Source: Balamuthia mandrillaris
Lineage: Eukaryota; Discosea; Longamoebia; Balamuthiidae
DNA: 64,000 nt
NCBI GenBank assembly: GCA_031835245.1
Contig: JAVKOQ010000175.1
Span: forward strand, 50,535 to 114,534
Direction: 5' to 3'
Shown here: piece by piece, positions 32,599-45,100 of the stretch
Numbering within the stretch: the first letter of the stretch is position 1
Layout: every line of letters begins with the position of its first letter
The notes under the pieces: model-generated
The model's database searches: none
Seen by the model: the letters and a program-made list of their open reading frames with translations, nothing else
Told to the model about the DNA's origin: nothing
Position numbers and translations under genes: made by a program

Positions 32599-35500
32599 AT
32601 GCAAGATCAAGATGATGGCGCTCCTGGTGGACGGCCGCCTTTTGGGTCCTCGTTTACAACAGGACGAGGCAACCGAGTGCAAGTCTCCGCTGCGGCCCTC
32701 CGTCAGGCCCAGCAACGTATGCAACTCGAGGATGACGACGATGTTAACACAGCGGGGCGCAGCGAAGTGGAAGCGATTCCATCGAGTAGCAGCACGCTAC
32801 AAACCCACTCTCCTTCTTCTTCTGCTTCTTCATCGTCTCCTTCGTCAGCGCCTGTTTTGATGGGATTTAGAACCGCGAGAGGCCAGAAGGTGTCCTTCTC
32901 CAAGGAAAGTCTTCAACGAGCAAAACGGTTGATGGCCCAGGACGAACCGGACGACGAGAACGGAGATAACACGACGGGTAGCACATCTACAAGTTCTCAC
33001 AGCTCTTCTTCTTCTTCTTCTTCTTCTTCTTCTTCTGCCGCTTCGGCACCAGCTTTGGTGGGCTTCCGAACAGCTAGAGGACAACAACTGTCCTTTTCTA
33101 AGGACAGCCTTCAACGAGCAAAACGGTTGATGGCAGAAGAACGAACAGGCGAAGTGCTAGAGGAGAGCGCTGTCTCATCACCAACAAGCAAAGAGAGAGG
33201 TACTAAACGGTCTTATCTTGATACGAACCAAGGAGCTGAGGCGAAGAGTGCTCCGCGAAGCATACCCGGGTTTCAGACAGCAGGCGGAAAGCGGATGAAG
33301 CCCTCCTCCGAGGAAAGCCTTCAAAAAGCAAAAAAGCTGTTGTTGGAGGTTGAAGTTGACGGTACAGAGCCTAAACCTGAACAAGAGTATAAAGAAGAGG
33401 AAGACGAAGAGAACAACATTGACTTTGTTCCTTTAATGGGCTTTAGAACAGCCAGTGGTAAGAGGGTGGAGTTCACTGAAGCAGGAATGAAACGAGCCAA
33501 GAGCCTGTTAGGGGCAGCCGATGATGAAGATCTTGGAGGAGACGGCGGGCAACAAGCACTACGTGAAGACGATAAGCACAGCGAAGAAAGAGATAAAGAG
33601 CAATCAACATCAGCATCGAGAAAGCTTCGTTCCACGAGTGGATTTCAAACTGCCGGAGGAAAGAAGCTCCAGTTTTCAGCGGAAAGCCTGGCCAAGGCCA
33701 AACAGTTGATGATGAATGATGGAGAGGAAGAGGGAGCAGAGGGAGGACAGCAACTGCTATTGGATGAGGCACAGAGACGAATTGTGACGAAGTCCGAAAG
33801 AAGTGGAGGAGGAAAGAAAACAGACCAAGAAGGCGGGACAAGCGGTTTTCGTACAGCGAGGGGACAAATGATGCCACCTCCATCAAACGAAAACTTGGAC
33901 AAAGCCAAGAAACTATTGCTGGATGCTGAAGAAGCAGATACAATTGCTCCAAACGAAAGAACGGCAAAAAAGCGAACCAACGAAGAAATACAACAACGGT
34001 CAAGCCACACCGCTGCCCCGTATTCAGGATTTCAAACAGGTAGAGGCAAAAGGCTGGAGGTTTCAAAAGAGAGCTTACAACGAGCGAAACGGATTTTGGC
34101 TGACGATGATAACAACGAAGAAGGAGAACCAGGGAACAATTACCTTCAAAATGCAACAGCTCCCTGTTCGGCGGAGCCCCTGTTAACAGGATTTCATACT
34201 GGAAGAGGCAAAAAGTTGGATATTCCCGCGGAGGGCAAAGAACGAGCAAAAAAGCTTTTGGAAGAGGTGGAAAACGAAGACGACGGTAGCTGTCGTTCTT
34301 CCTCTTTTTTTTCTGCCTCTGCTTCTACTGCTTCAGGTTTTATAGGCTTCAAGACAGCACGAGGCCACTCCATGAAAGCTTCGGAAGAAAGCATGAAACG
34401 AGCGAAACAAATTTTCGACTCTACTGCTGACGATGAAGATGCCGAACAAAAAAAGCCAAATCAACCTCAGCAAGATCACCTAGCTCGCCCTTTTTCAGGG
34501 TTTCATTCAGGCCGAGGCAAAAAGCTGGAGTTTTCTGAAGAGAGCTTGCAACGAGCGAAACGGATTTTGGCGGATGCTAATGACGATAAAGAACGCGGGG
34601 ACCAGAACCTCCCAAACACAACTTCAGCACCTGCGGAACCTCTGTTGATGGGATTTCGTACTGGAAGAGGCAAAAAGTTGGAGATTACTGCAAAGGGCAA
34701 AGAGCGGGCTAGGCAGCTTTTGGAAGATGTAGAGAACGAAGAGGCTGGCACTTCTTCTGCTTGTTCTTCTTCTTCTTCTTCTTCTTCTTCTTCTTCTTCT
34801 TCTTCTTCTTCTTCTTCTTCTGCTGCTGCTGCTGCTGCTGCTACTTCTGTTGGGAGATTTGGAGGCTTCAAGACAGGTCAAGGCCACTCCATTAAAACGT
34901 CGGAAGCAAGTATGAACCGAGCCAAACAAATTTTTGATTCTGCTACTGTTGATGAACCGCTTAGCGCGTCAAATCAACAGCAGCAAGATAGCTCACCTCG
35001 TCCCTTTTCAGGGTTTCAGACAGGTCGAGGGAAGAAGTTAGAGTTTTCCGAAGAAAGCTTGCAACGGGCTAAACGGGTTTTGGCTGACGATGACAATGAA
35101 GAAGACGAGCAGCAGAAACAAAATCACCTCCAGCACAGCGCGACTGCGTCACCATCGCCACCGTTAATGGGGTTTCATACAGGAAGAGGAAAGAAGATGG
35201 AAATCTCCGCGAAGGGCAAAGAACGGGCCAGGCAACTTTTGGAGGAGGTGGAAAAGGAAGCAGATGGCAGTGGTTCTTTGGATGAGACTACTTTTGGAGG
35301 CTTCAAGACAGGAAGAGACAGCACCATAAAAGCGTCGGAGGAAGAAAGCATAAAACGAGCGAAACAACTTTTCCAGGCTGTTGATAATGAAGGAGAAAGA
35401 GAAACGAACACCTCTGGTCATCAAATTCCGAAAGAAGAAGAAGAAGAAGAAGAAAATCGGAGGGCGAGTCTTGCACATAGTGTAGGGTTTCAAACGGCGA

Positions 35501-36869
35501 GAGGCAACAAAGTAAAAGTTTCAGAGGAGAGCCTACAAAGAGTCAAGCGTATGCTGTTGGAAGATGCAGAAGAGCAGAATCAAGAGGAGAAGAAAGAAGT
35601 AGGTACAACACCACAACAGTTTGTTGGCTTTAAGACTGCAACTGGCAAAAACGTGGAAACTTCTGTTGAGGGAATGCGAAAGGCAAAACGGTTGTTGGCG
35701 TTGGAAGATGACGAAATGGAACCGGAGGAAAAAGTAGGAAGGCTCGAAGTTTCACCGTTGTTAGACTCGGCAAAACAATCCGACGTTGGTGACTTCACAC
35801 TAGCACGAAAAGGTGGCTTTGCAACAGCCAGCGGAAAGAAGGTCGAATTTAGTCGTGAGAACTTGTTGAGAGCTCAGAAGATGTTACAAGAGAGCGATGC
35901 TGAGTCTCATGCAGAAGAAGAGGACGAAGAGAAGCAAAGGCGAAAAGATGACATTTCTGGTCATCAAAAGAATGGAAACGCAGACGAGCAAGAAGAAGAA
36001 GAAAAAGAAGAGGAGGAAGAAGAAGACATCGACATGTTACTTGCTTTGGCTTCTGGCAGTCAGTGTAGTCAACAAGAAGATACTGTTGATGATGCCGATG
36101 CAGACAGTTCTTCGGAAGCAGATGAGGATGGCGACGACAAATTTCGCCCTTCATCTTCAATAACACTTCAACCACGAGGAGAGAAGCAGTCACACATCAT
36201 CGTTGCTGATACCAGCGCCACGTTGATGCTGGAGAGCAGCGCAGAGTTCTTTGCATCAAAACCAGTGCAACAACTTTCGGAGGAACAACGCAGCATGCAG
36301 CTTCAAGAACTTTTGGCCGGGGTAGAAACAGACTTTGAAGCTGATTTGTATACTCCGTTAGAGGCAGAGTTTCAGGAGCCAGTTTCATCTTCTACAGCAC
36401 TCCCTCTGCCTCCTCCTTCTTCGCCATATTTTGGTTCTTCTGCTTCTACTTCTTTTCTTCCTCGCAATGTTCTTCCCTCTCCTCCTATTTCCCCGATTCC
36501 ATCAGCTCGCTCTTCTTCAATGGCGAGAAACAGCCTTCAACAACGCATTCAACCACCCTACCCTCACTCACACAGCGAAAACGCAAGTCCTGTTTCTTTC
36601 AAGCAGAACAATCAGCATCAACCTCGTCAACAACTTGCTTCCAAGACCGCTAAAATTCTTCACCAAGTTCGAGACAACAGTCTCGACGTAATCCCCAAAA
36701 CGCCCAACAAGCAAAGCTCGCTCTCTCCACAACTGGGAAACCATTCTTCCCCGTCTCCTTCTGTTCAAGCTACAAGACGATCGTTTGTCTATCCTTCTGC
36801 TTCTCCCGAGAATAACAAAGCAGCTGATAGAGAAAGCATCGTTAAGCTTATTACTACCACTCCTACAGT

Positions 36870-36914
<45 letters not shown>

Positions 36915-39900
36915 AACTCTTTCTACCTCTTCTAACGCCTTCTCGTGTACAAAAACAGATTACAATTCCAACAGAAGAAAACACAAGCCCACAGAGCAAT
37001 ATTCCGTTGGTGACTACAACTCCATTCAGTCATCCTACCTCAACCATTGCTCTATCTACCACATCTTCTCTTCCACCTGCTCCCCCCTCTCTTGTTCAAA
37101 CTAGTTCTCCTTTTGGCATGTCAACGAGACCCACTGTATCAGGAGGACTTATTACTCCCCCTCCATCCTTACGCCGCTACAGCCTCGCTTCTTCTTCTTC
37201 TTCTTCTTCTTCTTCTTCTTCTTGTTCTTCTTCTTCTTGTTCTTCTTCGGCTTCTGTTTCCTCTTCTTCCTCCTCTGCTTTAACAACTCCAACCAAATTC
37301 GTCGTAACCCCTTCATCTTCCTCTTCTTCGCCTTCTGTTTCTTCCAAATCCACTTCGACCCCATCTCCCAGCAACAACAGTAGCACCAGACGGATCGGGC
37401 AAGGTCTTCGTCGATCGACCACTCCCAATCGAAATGACTCCTCCACCTCCTCAGTCATGAACAGAGCGGCCAGACGCAAGTACAAGTTCGGTTGTGCTCC
37501 ATTTCAAATGCCCAGACCCAAAGTCGACCCTAAACTTCAACGCAACAAACCCACAGATCAACGGCAAAGCAACACTGATAATAACAATATCAACAACGAG
37601 AACAGTGCTTCTCCTGCAAAGAATCACAAAACGTTCAATTTCGAACTCGAAATGGGCGAAGATATAATTCGTCTTCCTTTATCTTCTCTTTGGGAGAAAG
37701 AACGAGCACCAGAAGAAGTACCTCCAGAAAATATTGATCCCCTCGTTGCATCACCTTCTAATAGTTCCTCGCCCGTCGCCAATAATGGCGATTCTGACAT
37801 CTATCGACAGCAAACCAAGCTCGCGTTGATGACGATGGATAGCATCGTCGCCAAGTCCTTTTGCTTCGATGCTAACGAATTTCTGGTATTTCTTTCCACC
37901 ATAGATGGTGATGAACAAAAAGCTTCTTCTCCTCTTGTTCAGCCGTTGATCAGCGATACGGATGTCATCAAAGCTCTATTATCGAATGCTCAAACTTTGA
38001 AAACCTCTTCTTTGTCATTGTCTTCTTCTTCTTGCCGTGCACAAGATGATATGGGAGATGTAGAAGACGAAATCGTTCAAGGCACTATTGGGCCAGAGGA
38101 AATGTGGAAGGCGTTACGTCACGCAGGAACCAACGAGAAACTTCTTTCCAAGGAATGGGTGGCCAACCACTATCGATGGATTGTGTGGAAGCTAGCTGCG
38201 ATGGAGCGCAGCTTCCCTCATCGTTGCCGAGGTTTTCTCTCTCCTCAAAGAGTCTTACTACAGCTGATGTATCGCTATGAGAGAGAAGTTAACCGAGCTC
38301 ATCGCTCTGCATTGAAGATTATCTTGGAGAGGGATGAAGTGCCAGCGAAACACATGGTCCTATGCGTGGCTTCCATTCGTAGCTTCGGAGCTGATACTGG
38401 AACATCGCTCTTTCCTACTTTCTCATCGTCTTCTTCTACTTCTGCTTCTTCTTCTTCTTCTTCATCCGCTTCTTCGATCAAAAAAGATAACGAAGAAGAA
38501 CCTGAAGCATCTCTTGATACTTGTGCTATAGTGGAACTAACGGACGGATGGTACAGCGTCAACGCGCGTTTGGACCCTGTCCTAACACGCCACTTGGCGC
38601 TCGGTCGTCTCTTCGTGGGACAAAAGCTTCGCATTATCGGCGCTAAACTCTTGGGCGGTGACGTTGCAATCTCTCCATTAGAACTCGATCCCAATTCCTC
38701 AACGATGTTGCAACTTTCGGCAAACAGCACAAGAAGAGCGAAATGGCACGCCAAATTGGGATTTCAACGAAGCAAAGTCTTTGTAGTAAACACGCCTTCC
38801 ATCGATTGTTTGGGTGGGCTGGTTCCTTGCATTCGAGTTGTGGTTCAACGACAGTTTCCGCTCTTATTCTTGGAGAAGAAGACCGAAACGTTGATGCAGA
38901 AGAAGCAGAAACACGAAGAGGAAGAGGAAGAAGAAGAGGAAGAAGAACAAGATAGCAAAGTGACGTATATATTTAGAAATCGAGTGCAGGAAGAGGTATG
39001 TCGTCGCGAATTTGAAGAGCGAAGAGAGAAGATACTGGAAGCCAAACGACTAGACTTGATCAAAGAACTGGAAGAGAACGAACGACAAGAAAGAATCTCT
39101 CGATACCGACAACGACCGAATCAAAGAAGAAGAAGCGGCAGAATCAACGAAAGTTGTGGCGATGGTGAGGAGCTTTACGAGCAAATGTTGGTGATGGGAC
39201 AAGAGCAAATACTACAACAGTTAACGTTGGAGCAACAAAGAGCGTTGCAGCGGCACATCGAACACATACAGCTGTCAAAACAAGCGGAGATCGAGGGTAA
39301 ACTTCAACAGTACATAGATGAACATCCGAACGAATGTCAACGCGAAGTCACTCCGTTTGTTCGTTTGAAGCTTCGTGATTTGCCTTCTTTTCTTCCGACG
39401 ACTACTTTAACTGAAAAGAAGAAGAAAAAGCCAAAGAGTGGGTTTAGTATTTTGACGATTTGGGAACCTGCTCCTTCAGTTTTGGATTTGTTGAAGGAAG
39501 GAACTTGTGTCAAGGTCTACTTTCTCAATCCCAAGCCTCCATCCAAAAAGCTTTCTTCTTCCTCTTCTTCCTCCAACAACAATAGCACCATTGCCTCAAC
39601 AACAAATGAAACAACTTCTTCTGATTTCGAAATGATGATGATGGACGAAAACGGAGAACAAGTGGTGTTGGCGAGACAGAGGATAGAAAAGGAGAAAGAA
39701 AGAGAGAAAGAGAAGCGAGTATTGGAATTGAGCGCAACGAGACATACCCGTTATGCAACATTAACAACGAACGGAAAAGAGCATGAGAAAGAAAACAATG
39801 GAAAAGAAGAATTGTTATTCCTTCCTCGATTCGTAACGACCTTTCCAAAACTTCATCGCATTCTACAACAACAAAGAATAGACTATGAAGACGAAGAAAA

Positions 39901-40774
39901 GGAAGAAAACGAAATGGTGGCGGTAGACGGTGGAGAACAACAATCTGAAGAAGTTGAAAACGAAGATGAAATGTGGGTTGGCGTTGATGTTGATGGACGG
40001 CCTCTTCCTTCCAATTCTTCTTCTTCTACTACTTCTTCTTCATCGCAACAACACGTCGGTGCAGAAAACAAACAAAAAGAAAAAGCTAAACAAAAAGAAG
40101 GGGGCGAAGAGAGTATACAATGGTTGAGAATGGCGAGAAATTTTATGGAAGAATTAGAAGTGGTAGGAGTTATCATCGGGATGAACGGACCGACCATCGG
40201 ACACTTTTCACGAAGCGGCAAAGCATTCACTGTTCGCACCATATTCTTGACCGATTTGTCTCACATGCACGACGATGAGGAAGAAGGAGAAACAACAGCG
40301 TTGGGGATGAAGATCTTCGCCATCGAACTGAGAGAAAATGCGGATGTTTCAGTTTCTCGTTTTCCTTCCGAACTTCTTTCTGCTTCTTCTCTCAACAACG
40401 TCAACAAAGCTGAGGCGAAAACAAGTACCACTACAGAACAGATTCAACTCGTTTGTGTCTCGCACGTCAGCTTTGTTGGGGTTGACGAAAATCTGGGACT
40501 CGTTCGGTTGTCGGCGGGAGAACATACTACCTTTACCGCTCTCCCGAAAGCGAATTCTTCCGAGCAAGCGCATTTGCATCGAGCGATGTCTCTTTTGCAG
40601 AGACGACTGTCTTCTGGGGAAAGGTTCATTTTCAACCCCTTCTTTCTTTCTTCTTTCGTTTCCTCTAAATGGTATTCTTTTTGAATTCAAAATGCTAGGA
40701 GTAAACCGGCGATGGAAGAGCTATCCAGGTTAGAAAAGATGATTCTCAGTATCGCAACGCCAACCAGATTTTGA
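32599..40774 (+). CDS. BRCA2: BRCA2 with about 19 BRC repeats
   Basis: Loads RAD51 on single-stranded DNA in homologous recombination. Three exons (32599-36870, 36959-40623, 40699-40774) join in phase to 8,013 coding bases, 2,670 residues. Residues about 15-1105 hold 19 BRC repeats of the form GFxTAxGKxxxxSxExLxxA. After a Ser-rich linker come the helical domain (SLWEKERAPEEVPPENIDPL, then EEMWKALRHAGTNEKLLSKE, WVANHYRWIVWKLAAMER), OB1 (VELTDGWYSVNARLDPVL, LSANSTRRAKWHAKLGF), a Tower-like long helix pair (VCRREFEERREKILEAKRLD, ELYEQMLVMGQEQIL, LTLEQQRALQRHIEHIQLSK), OB2 return (REVTPFVRLKLRDL) and a divergent OB3 reaching SSGERSKPAMEEL. No PALB2-binding segment is seen; the first BRC-like unit begins near residue 15. 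The start is the first Met after an AT-rich leader. Confidence 0.95.
34018..35392 (+). repeat. Threefold tandem duplication of a three-BRC unit
   Basis: BRC units 8-16 fall into three types in the fixed order A-B-C, A-B-C, A-B-C: A = SGFxxGRGKKLEFSEESLQR, B = GFxTGRGKKLEIxAKGKERA, C = GFKTGxGHSIKxSEESMKRA. Each triplet spans about 380-510 bases, beginning near 34018, 34489 and 35003. Confidence 0.88.
34763..34843 (+). repeat. TTC/GCT trinucleotide run in BRCA2 coding sequence
   Basis: About 19 Ser codons TCT followed by Ala codons GCT between BRC units 12 and 13, read in frame. Confidence 0.9.
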
Positions 40775-41075
40775 AATGCGTTCCAGAAAGTGGTGTCGTT
40801 CCGACACAACGCAGATCGTCTTGTGACTTACAAAGCGGTTGCTAGGCTAAGGAGTATTATTTTAGGAATACTTTCACTAGGATACGGTACCCCTTCGCTA
40901 ATCTCCTGGTAAATATTGGTTGAGCTTCGTTGATTTTGTATAGTATTGACACCTTAAAAAAAACACAAGCAAGAACACAAGAGCAAAAGAACAGTCAAGG
41001 GACTCACCACCGAGCTCTTTTTTTTTTCTCTTGGGATTGTACAGCAGCGAACCTACGACAGCAAGAAACGGAACG

Positions 41076-42123
41076 ATGTCGGAAGTGACCGTGGAAAGCA
41101 GAGGCAGCAGCCATAATGAGGGATGGCAGAACTTAACGGAAGGAGGAAGATGGAAAAGTCGTTCGTGGACCGTCAAAGAACAGGAAGCCTTTGCCAGCAG
41201 TACCGCCGCCATGTTGTTGCAAGGCCGCATGCGCTTCTCCGCTTCCATTTCTCCTTCTTCGGGTTGTCCTTACTGCGGATGCAGTTGCAGCGCAGGAATG
41301 ATGACGATGTTCAAAAACATATCTTCTTCTTCCTCCTCTTCGTCTTCTTCTGTCGCTTCATCCGCTTCCTCTTTGTCGACTAGTGTAAATAACAGAACAA
41401 GCTTTCGACCCGCAAGTGGTTCGTTTATTCCGCTCGGAACGAATGGATGGAGAGAAGGTACCAAACAGCAACAAACAGTTGTTGAAGAAACCAGAGAAGA
41501 AGAAGAAGATCAAGGAAAACAAGAAGACGAAGAAAAGGAAGACTATATCGTTCCGGTTGCCGAGTCGCAGAAAGAAGCGCAACCACAACCAGGAAGAAAG
41601 AAAGGCAAAAGGAAGAGACGAAACTCTTCTGTTTCGGGTTCTTCTTCGCCCTCTTCTCCTTTGACAAGCAAGAGAGATAATCACAATAGTTTTTGGGGAA
41701 GACTGAGAGCCAACACTATGAATAACAGCGCTGGCACGGAGAAGGCAAAAGGAGAAAAAGAGAAAAAGAAGAAAGCAAAGAAGAACAAAGCGGCGTCAAA
41801 AAAAGAGAAAGGTTCAGAGCAACTAGCAAAACTGCTTGACGAAATCGAAGAGGCGCCCTCTTCCCCTGCTCTTCCTCGTTCCTCTTCTTCTTTACCGACC
41901 TCTTCTAAAGAGAAACTATCGCAACAACAAAAGTCCGCGAAACAAACCGAGGAAGGATTGAAAGAGAAGACTTGGGGCAAACCGGTGGACTTGGCTTCTT
42001 TGGACGTGTTGAACAAGTTGAAACATCCCATATGGATATTCGATCCGGATAATGTCAGAATGCATTGGGCGAATCATGCCGCTCTTCAACTTTGGAATAG
42101 TCCTTCTTTAGAGTACGTTCTGC

Positions 42124-42167
<44 letters not shown>

Positions 42168-45100
42168 CTGCCTCTGCTTAGTTCTCTCTTCTTTCGTTTA
42201 TTCACATGTTGTTTTAAGAGAGTTATTGTCCCGAGACTATGAAGAGGACATGTCTGTGGCTACGAAAACGAGGATTCATCACCGCCGCGAGCAGCTCTTC
42301 TCGAGTCCTTCTGAATCTTTCACCGAACGGTGGACGTTCTATCCTCTGAAGCAACCTAGACCAGTTAGAGTGACAGGGTCAGCCGTTCTCGTCAATGAAG
42401 TTCATCCGGCTATTCTCGCCAAAGAGAAGAAAGAGGCAGAAAAGAACAAACAAGAACAAAAGACAGAAAGAAACAGAGATAACAAGAAAGAGCAAAAAGT
42501 GCCGAAATGGAGGGTTTCTCTCGGCAGTACGATACGCAACAAACACAAGAAACAGCACAAAGAAGAATCAACAACAATCCGAGAGCCATGGTTAGCAATG
42601 ATGGTGGAAGGGGACGTAGATCGAAACGTTGACCAACAGACTCTTCGTGCAGTGGAGGCTATGACGCACACTCTGAGCATGATCTCGCTCTACCGTATGT
42701 CCGACTTGAAACCGCTCTACCTCAATCCTGCCGCATTAGTTGTTCACAGTCCCTTCCTAACTGCTTCCATTCCTTCTTCAGCTTCTTCTTCTAGTTCCTC
42801 GTCTCCTGCTGCATCGCTTTCCTCTTCATCTTCGTATGTACACAGCAATCAATCATCATCACTAGTTACGAAATTATCAGGGGAAGAAGGAAAGGAGCAA
42901 CTCGAACTTTTTACCTTTCAAGACCGATTCTTTCATGCTCAAGACTTCGAAGATTGCATGCAAGCTCTCAACGAAGGCAAAGTCTTTGATCGTGAAGTTT
43001 TGATGCGAACTCCCTCCTTCAACACTGTCGTTAGTAACGACACCACCTCAAACAACAACAACAACAACAACAACAGCTCTGATAACGTCAACGCAAACGG
43101 CCATTGGCATTCTCTTTACGCTCGATGCACCATCGATCCAGCTACTGGAGAGAAAGCTATTCTCGTGGATGAGGCAGACATCAGTCGAAGAAAGTTGATA
43201 GAGAAAAGCAACTCAGAGAAAGACAGCTTTCTGAACATGGTCAGCCATGAGATTCGTACGCCCATCAACGGGATTATCGGCTTTAACAGCCTTCTTCTGG
43301 AAACGGAGTTGAACGCGGAGCAACGAGAGTACGTCCAAAGTATTCAACAAAGCTCCAAGTTGTTATTGGCTCAGGTGAACGACTTGTTGGACATCGCAAA
43401 GATAACGGAAGGAAAGTTGTTGTTAGATGTCGTTCTGGTTCACTTCCCGACGATTCTCTCTCATATCCTTTCTTTGGCAGAACCTCTTCTGGAGAACAAA
43501 TTTCAGAATCAAAAGAGGATAAACTGGAATAACTGTTGCTCCGCCTCCTCTACCCATCCTTCTCCCTCTCATCCTTCCCGTTCCTCTTCTCCGAATTCAT
43601 CTTCTGCCTTGCACCATTCTCTCGAAGATTTGCACCATCTACATCAGCAAAACGAAAAAAGTTTGAGACAACGCTTCAAGATAACAGCAGAGATTGCTGA
43701 AGATGTGCCTCATGTTCTCTTTGGCGACCCTTTGAGGATCACTCAGATACTGATGAATTTTGTATCAAACGCCATTAAGTTCACTGACATTCCTGATGAC
43801 TCTCCAGACTCTTTTGCTCGCGTTCACATTGTCATCAGCCTTCTCAAGAAAGAACGTTCATCTTCTTCTTGTTCTACTTCCTCAACTTTAACTTCTGTGA
43901 CGCCACAACAGAAAGAGAAAGGAGACGCAGAGAATAAAACGAAAACAAGCGAAGAGAGAGAACGAGAAGAAAGAGAAGAAGGAGTAATGCTGCAAATGAG
44001 TGTCGAAGACAATGGAATCGGAGTTCCAGAGGACAAAAAGAAGTACATCTTCTCCAGTTTTATGCAAGCTGACTCTTCCATCAGCCGGAAGTACGGAGGA
44101 ACCGGCCTCGGTCTCTCCATCTCGAAAAGGTTAGCTCAGCTGATGGGAGGAGACTGCAGCTTCACCTCGAAAGTGGGAGTGGGGAGCACTTTTACAGCCA
44201 CTGTTCACCTGCAACAACGTTATCAGCCTCCAAAACTGATAGCCTCATCTTCTTCCACGATCACAACTGCGACACCATCAACAAAGAAAGCAGAGGCACA
44301 AGAAACTCTCATGCATGAGAATTCATCGTACTTGTTCGTCATCAACGAATGCGACATCCTTTGTCCTTCTCGATCCTTGTCTTCTTCTTCTTCTTCATCG
44401 TCATCTCAACAACAAGAGTCGTGTCCTTACCGCAACGGCTCTCAAAAGTTGTTGTGCGAAACGGTGAAGAGGTGTGGAGGATGGAAAGTTCAAGTGATGG
44501 ACTCGTGGCAGCAGCTCAGAAAGACGGTTTTGGAGTTGGATACAGGCACAACGAGAATCATTCTTGCCATTTGCAACGATCGTGGACACATTTTCTCTCG
44601 TTCCTTCTTCTCTCCTTCATCGTCTTCCGCCTTCCCATCAACCTCAACGACTTTATTTGAACCACTTCATCAGCTTGGGCAACAAGCACCAAACGATGAA
44701 AAAGACTATGAAGCAAAAGAAATGGAAGAAATAGAAGAAGATAGGAAAGAAGCAGAACCAGAGATGTATTCCTGCACATTAAACGTTGGAGGTTTGATGG
44801 AAGAGGCGAGAGAAGAAGGTTGGTTACTCGGAGTTGAAGTGTGGGAGCTGAACCAAGATACCGAAAGCGTTTTGGACTTTCTCAACCAGACAGTCTTCAA
44901 CACGCTCGAGGCGAACACAAGTCAACGTTCGCGTTCCAACGTTATGAAGCAGATCGGCTCTGCTCTTGGTTCCTCTTCTTCTTCCATTCCGGCTTCATCC
45001 ACACCAAAGAATATTGCTTCTTCCGCTGCTGCAAAGACTACCCTTTCTTCTGTTACTGAGGAAGAGAAGAGGACAAACAGAGAAGAAGACAAAGAAAGAG

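Larger units (their letters stand above)
32647..35905 (+). repeat. BRC repeat array, 19 units
   Basis: Signature tetrapeptides in order: FTTG, FRTA, FRTA, FQTA, FRTA, FQTA, FRTA, FQTG, FHTG, FKTA, FHSG, FRTG, FKTG, FQTG, FHTG, FKTG, FQTA, FKTA, FATA. The first is weak. Most units are followed by a second helix of the type LQRAKRLM or RARQLLEEVE. Spacers are acidic or Ser-rich. Confidence 0.92.

Noticed and set aside
33473-34249. Minus-strand open frame of 258 codons opposite BRCA2
   Set aside because: Antisense shadow of the BRC repeats.
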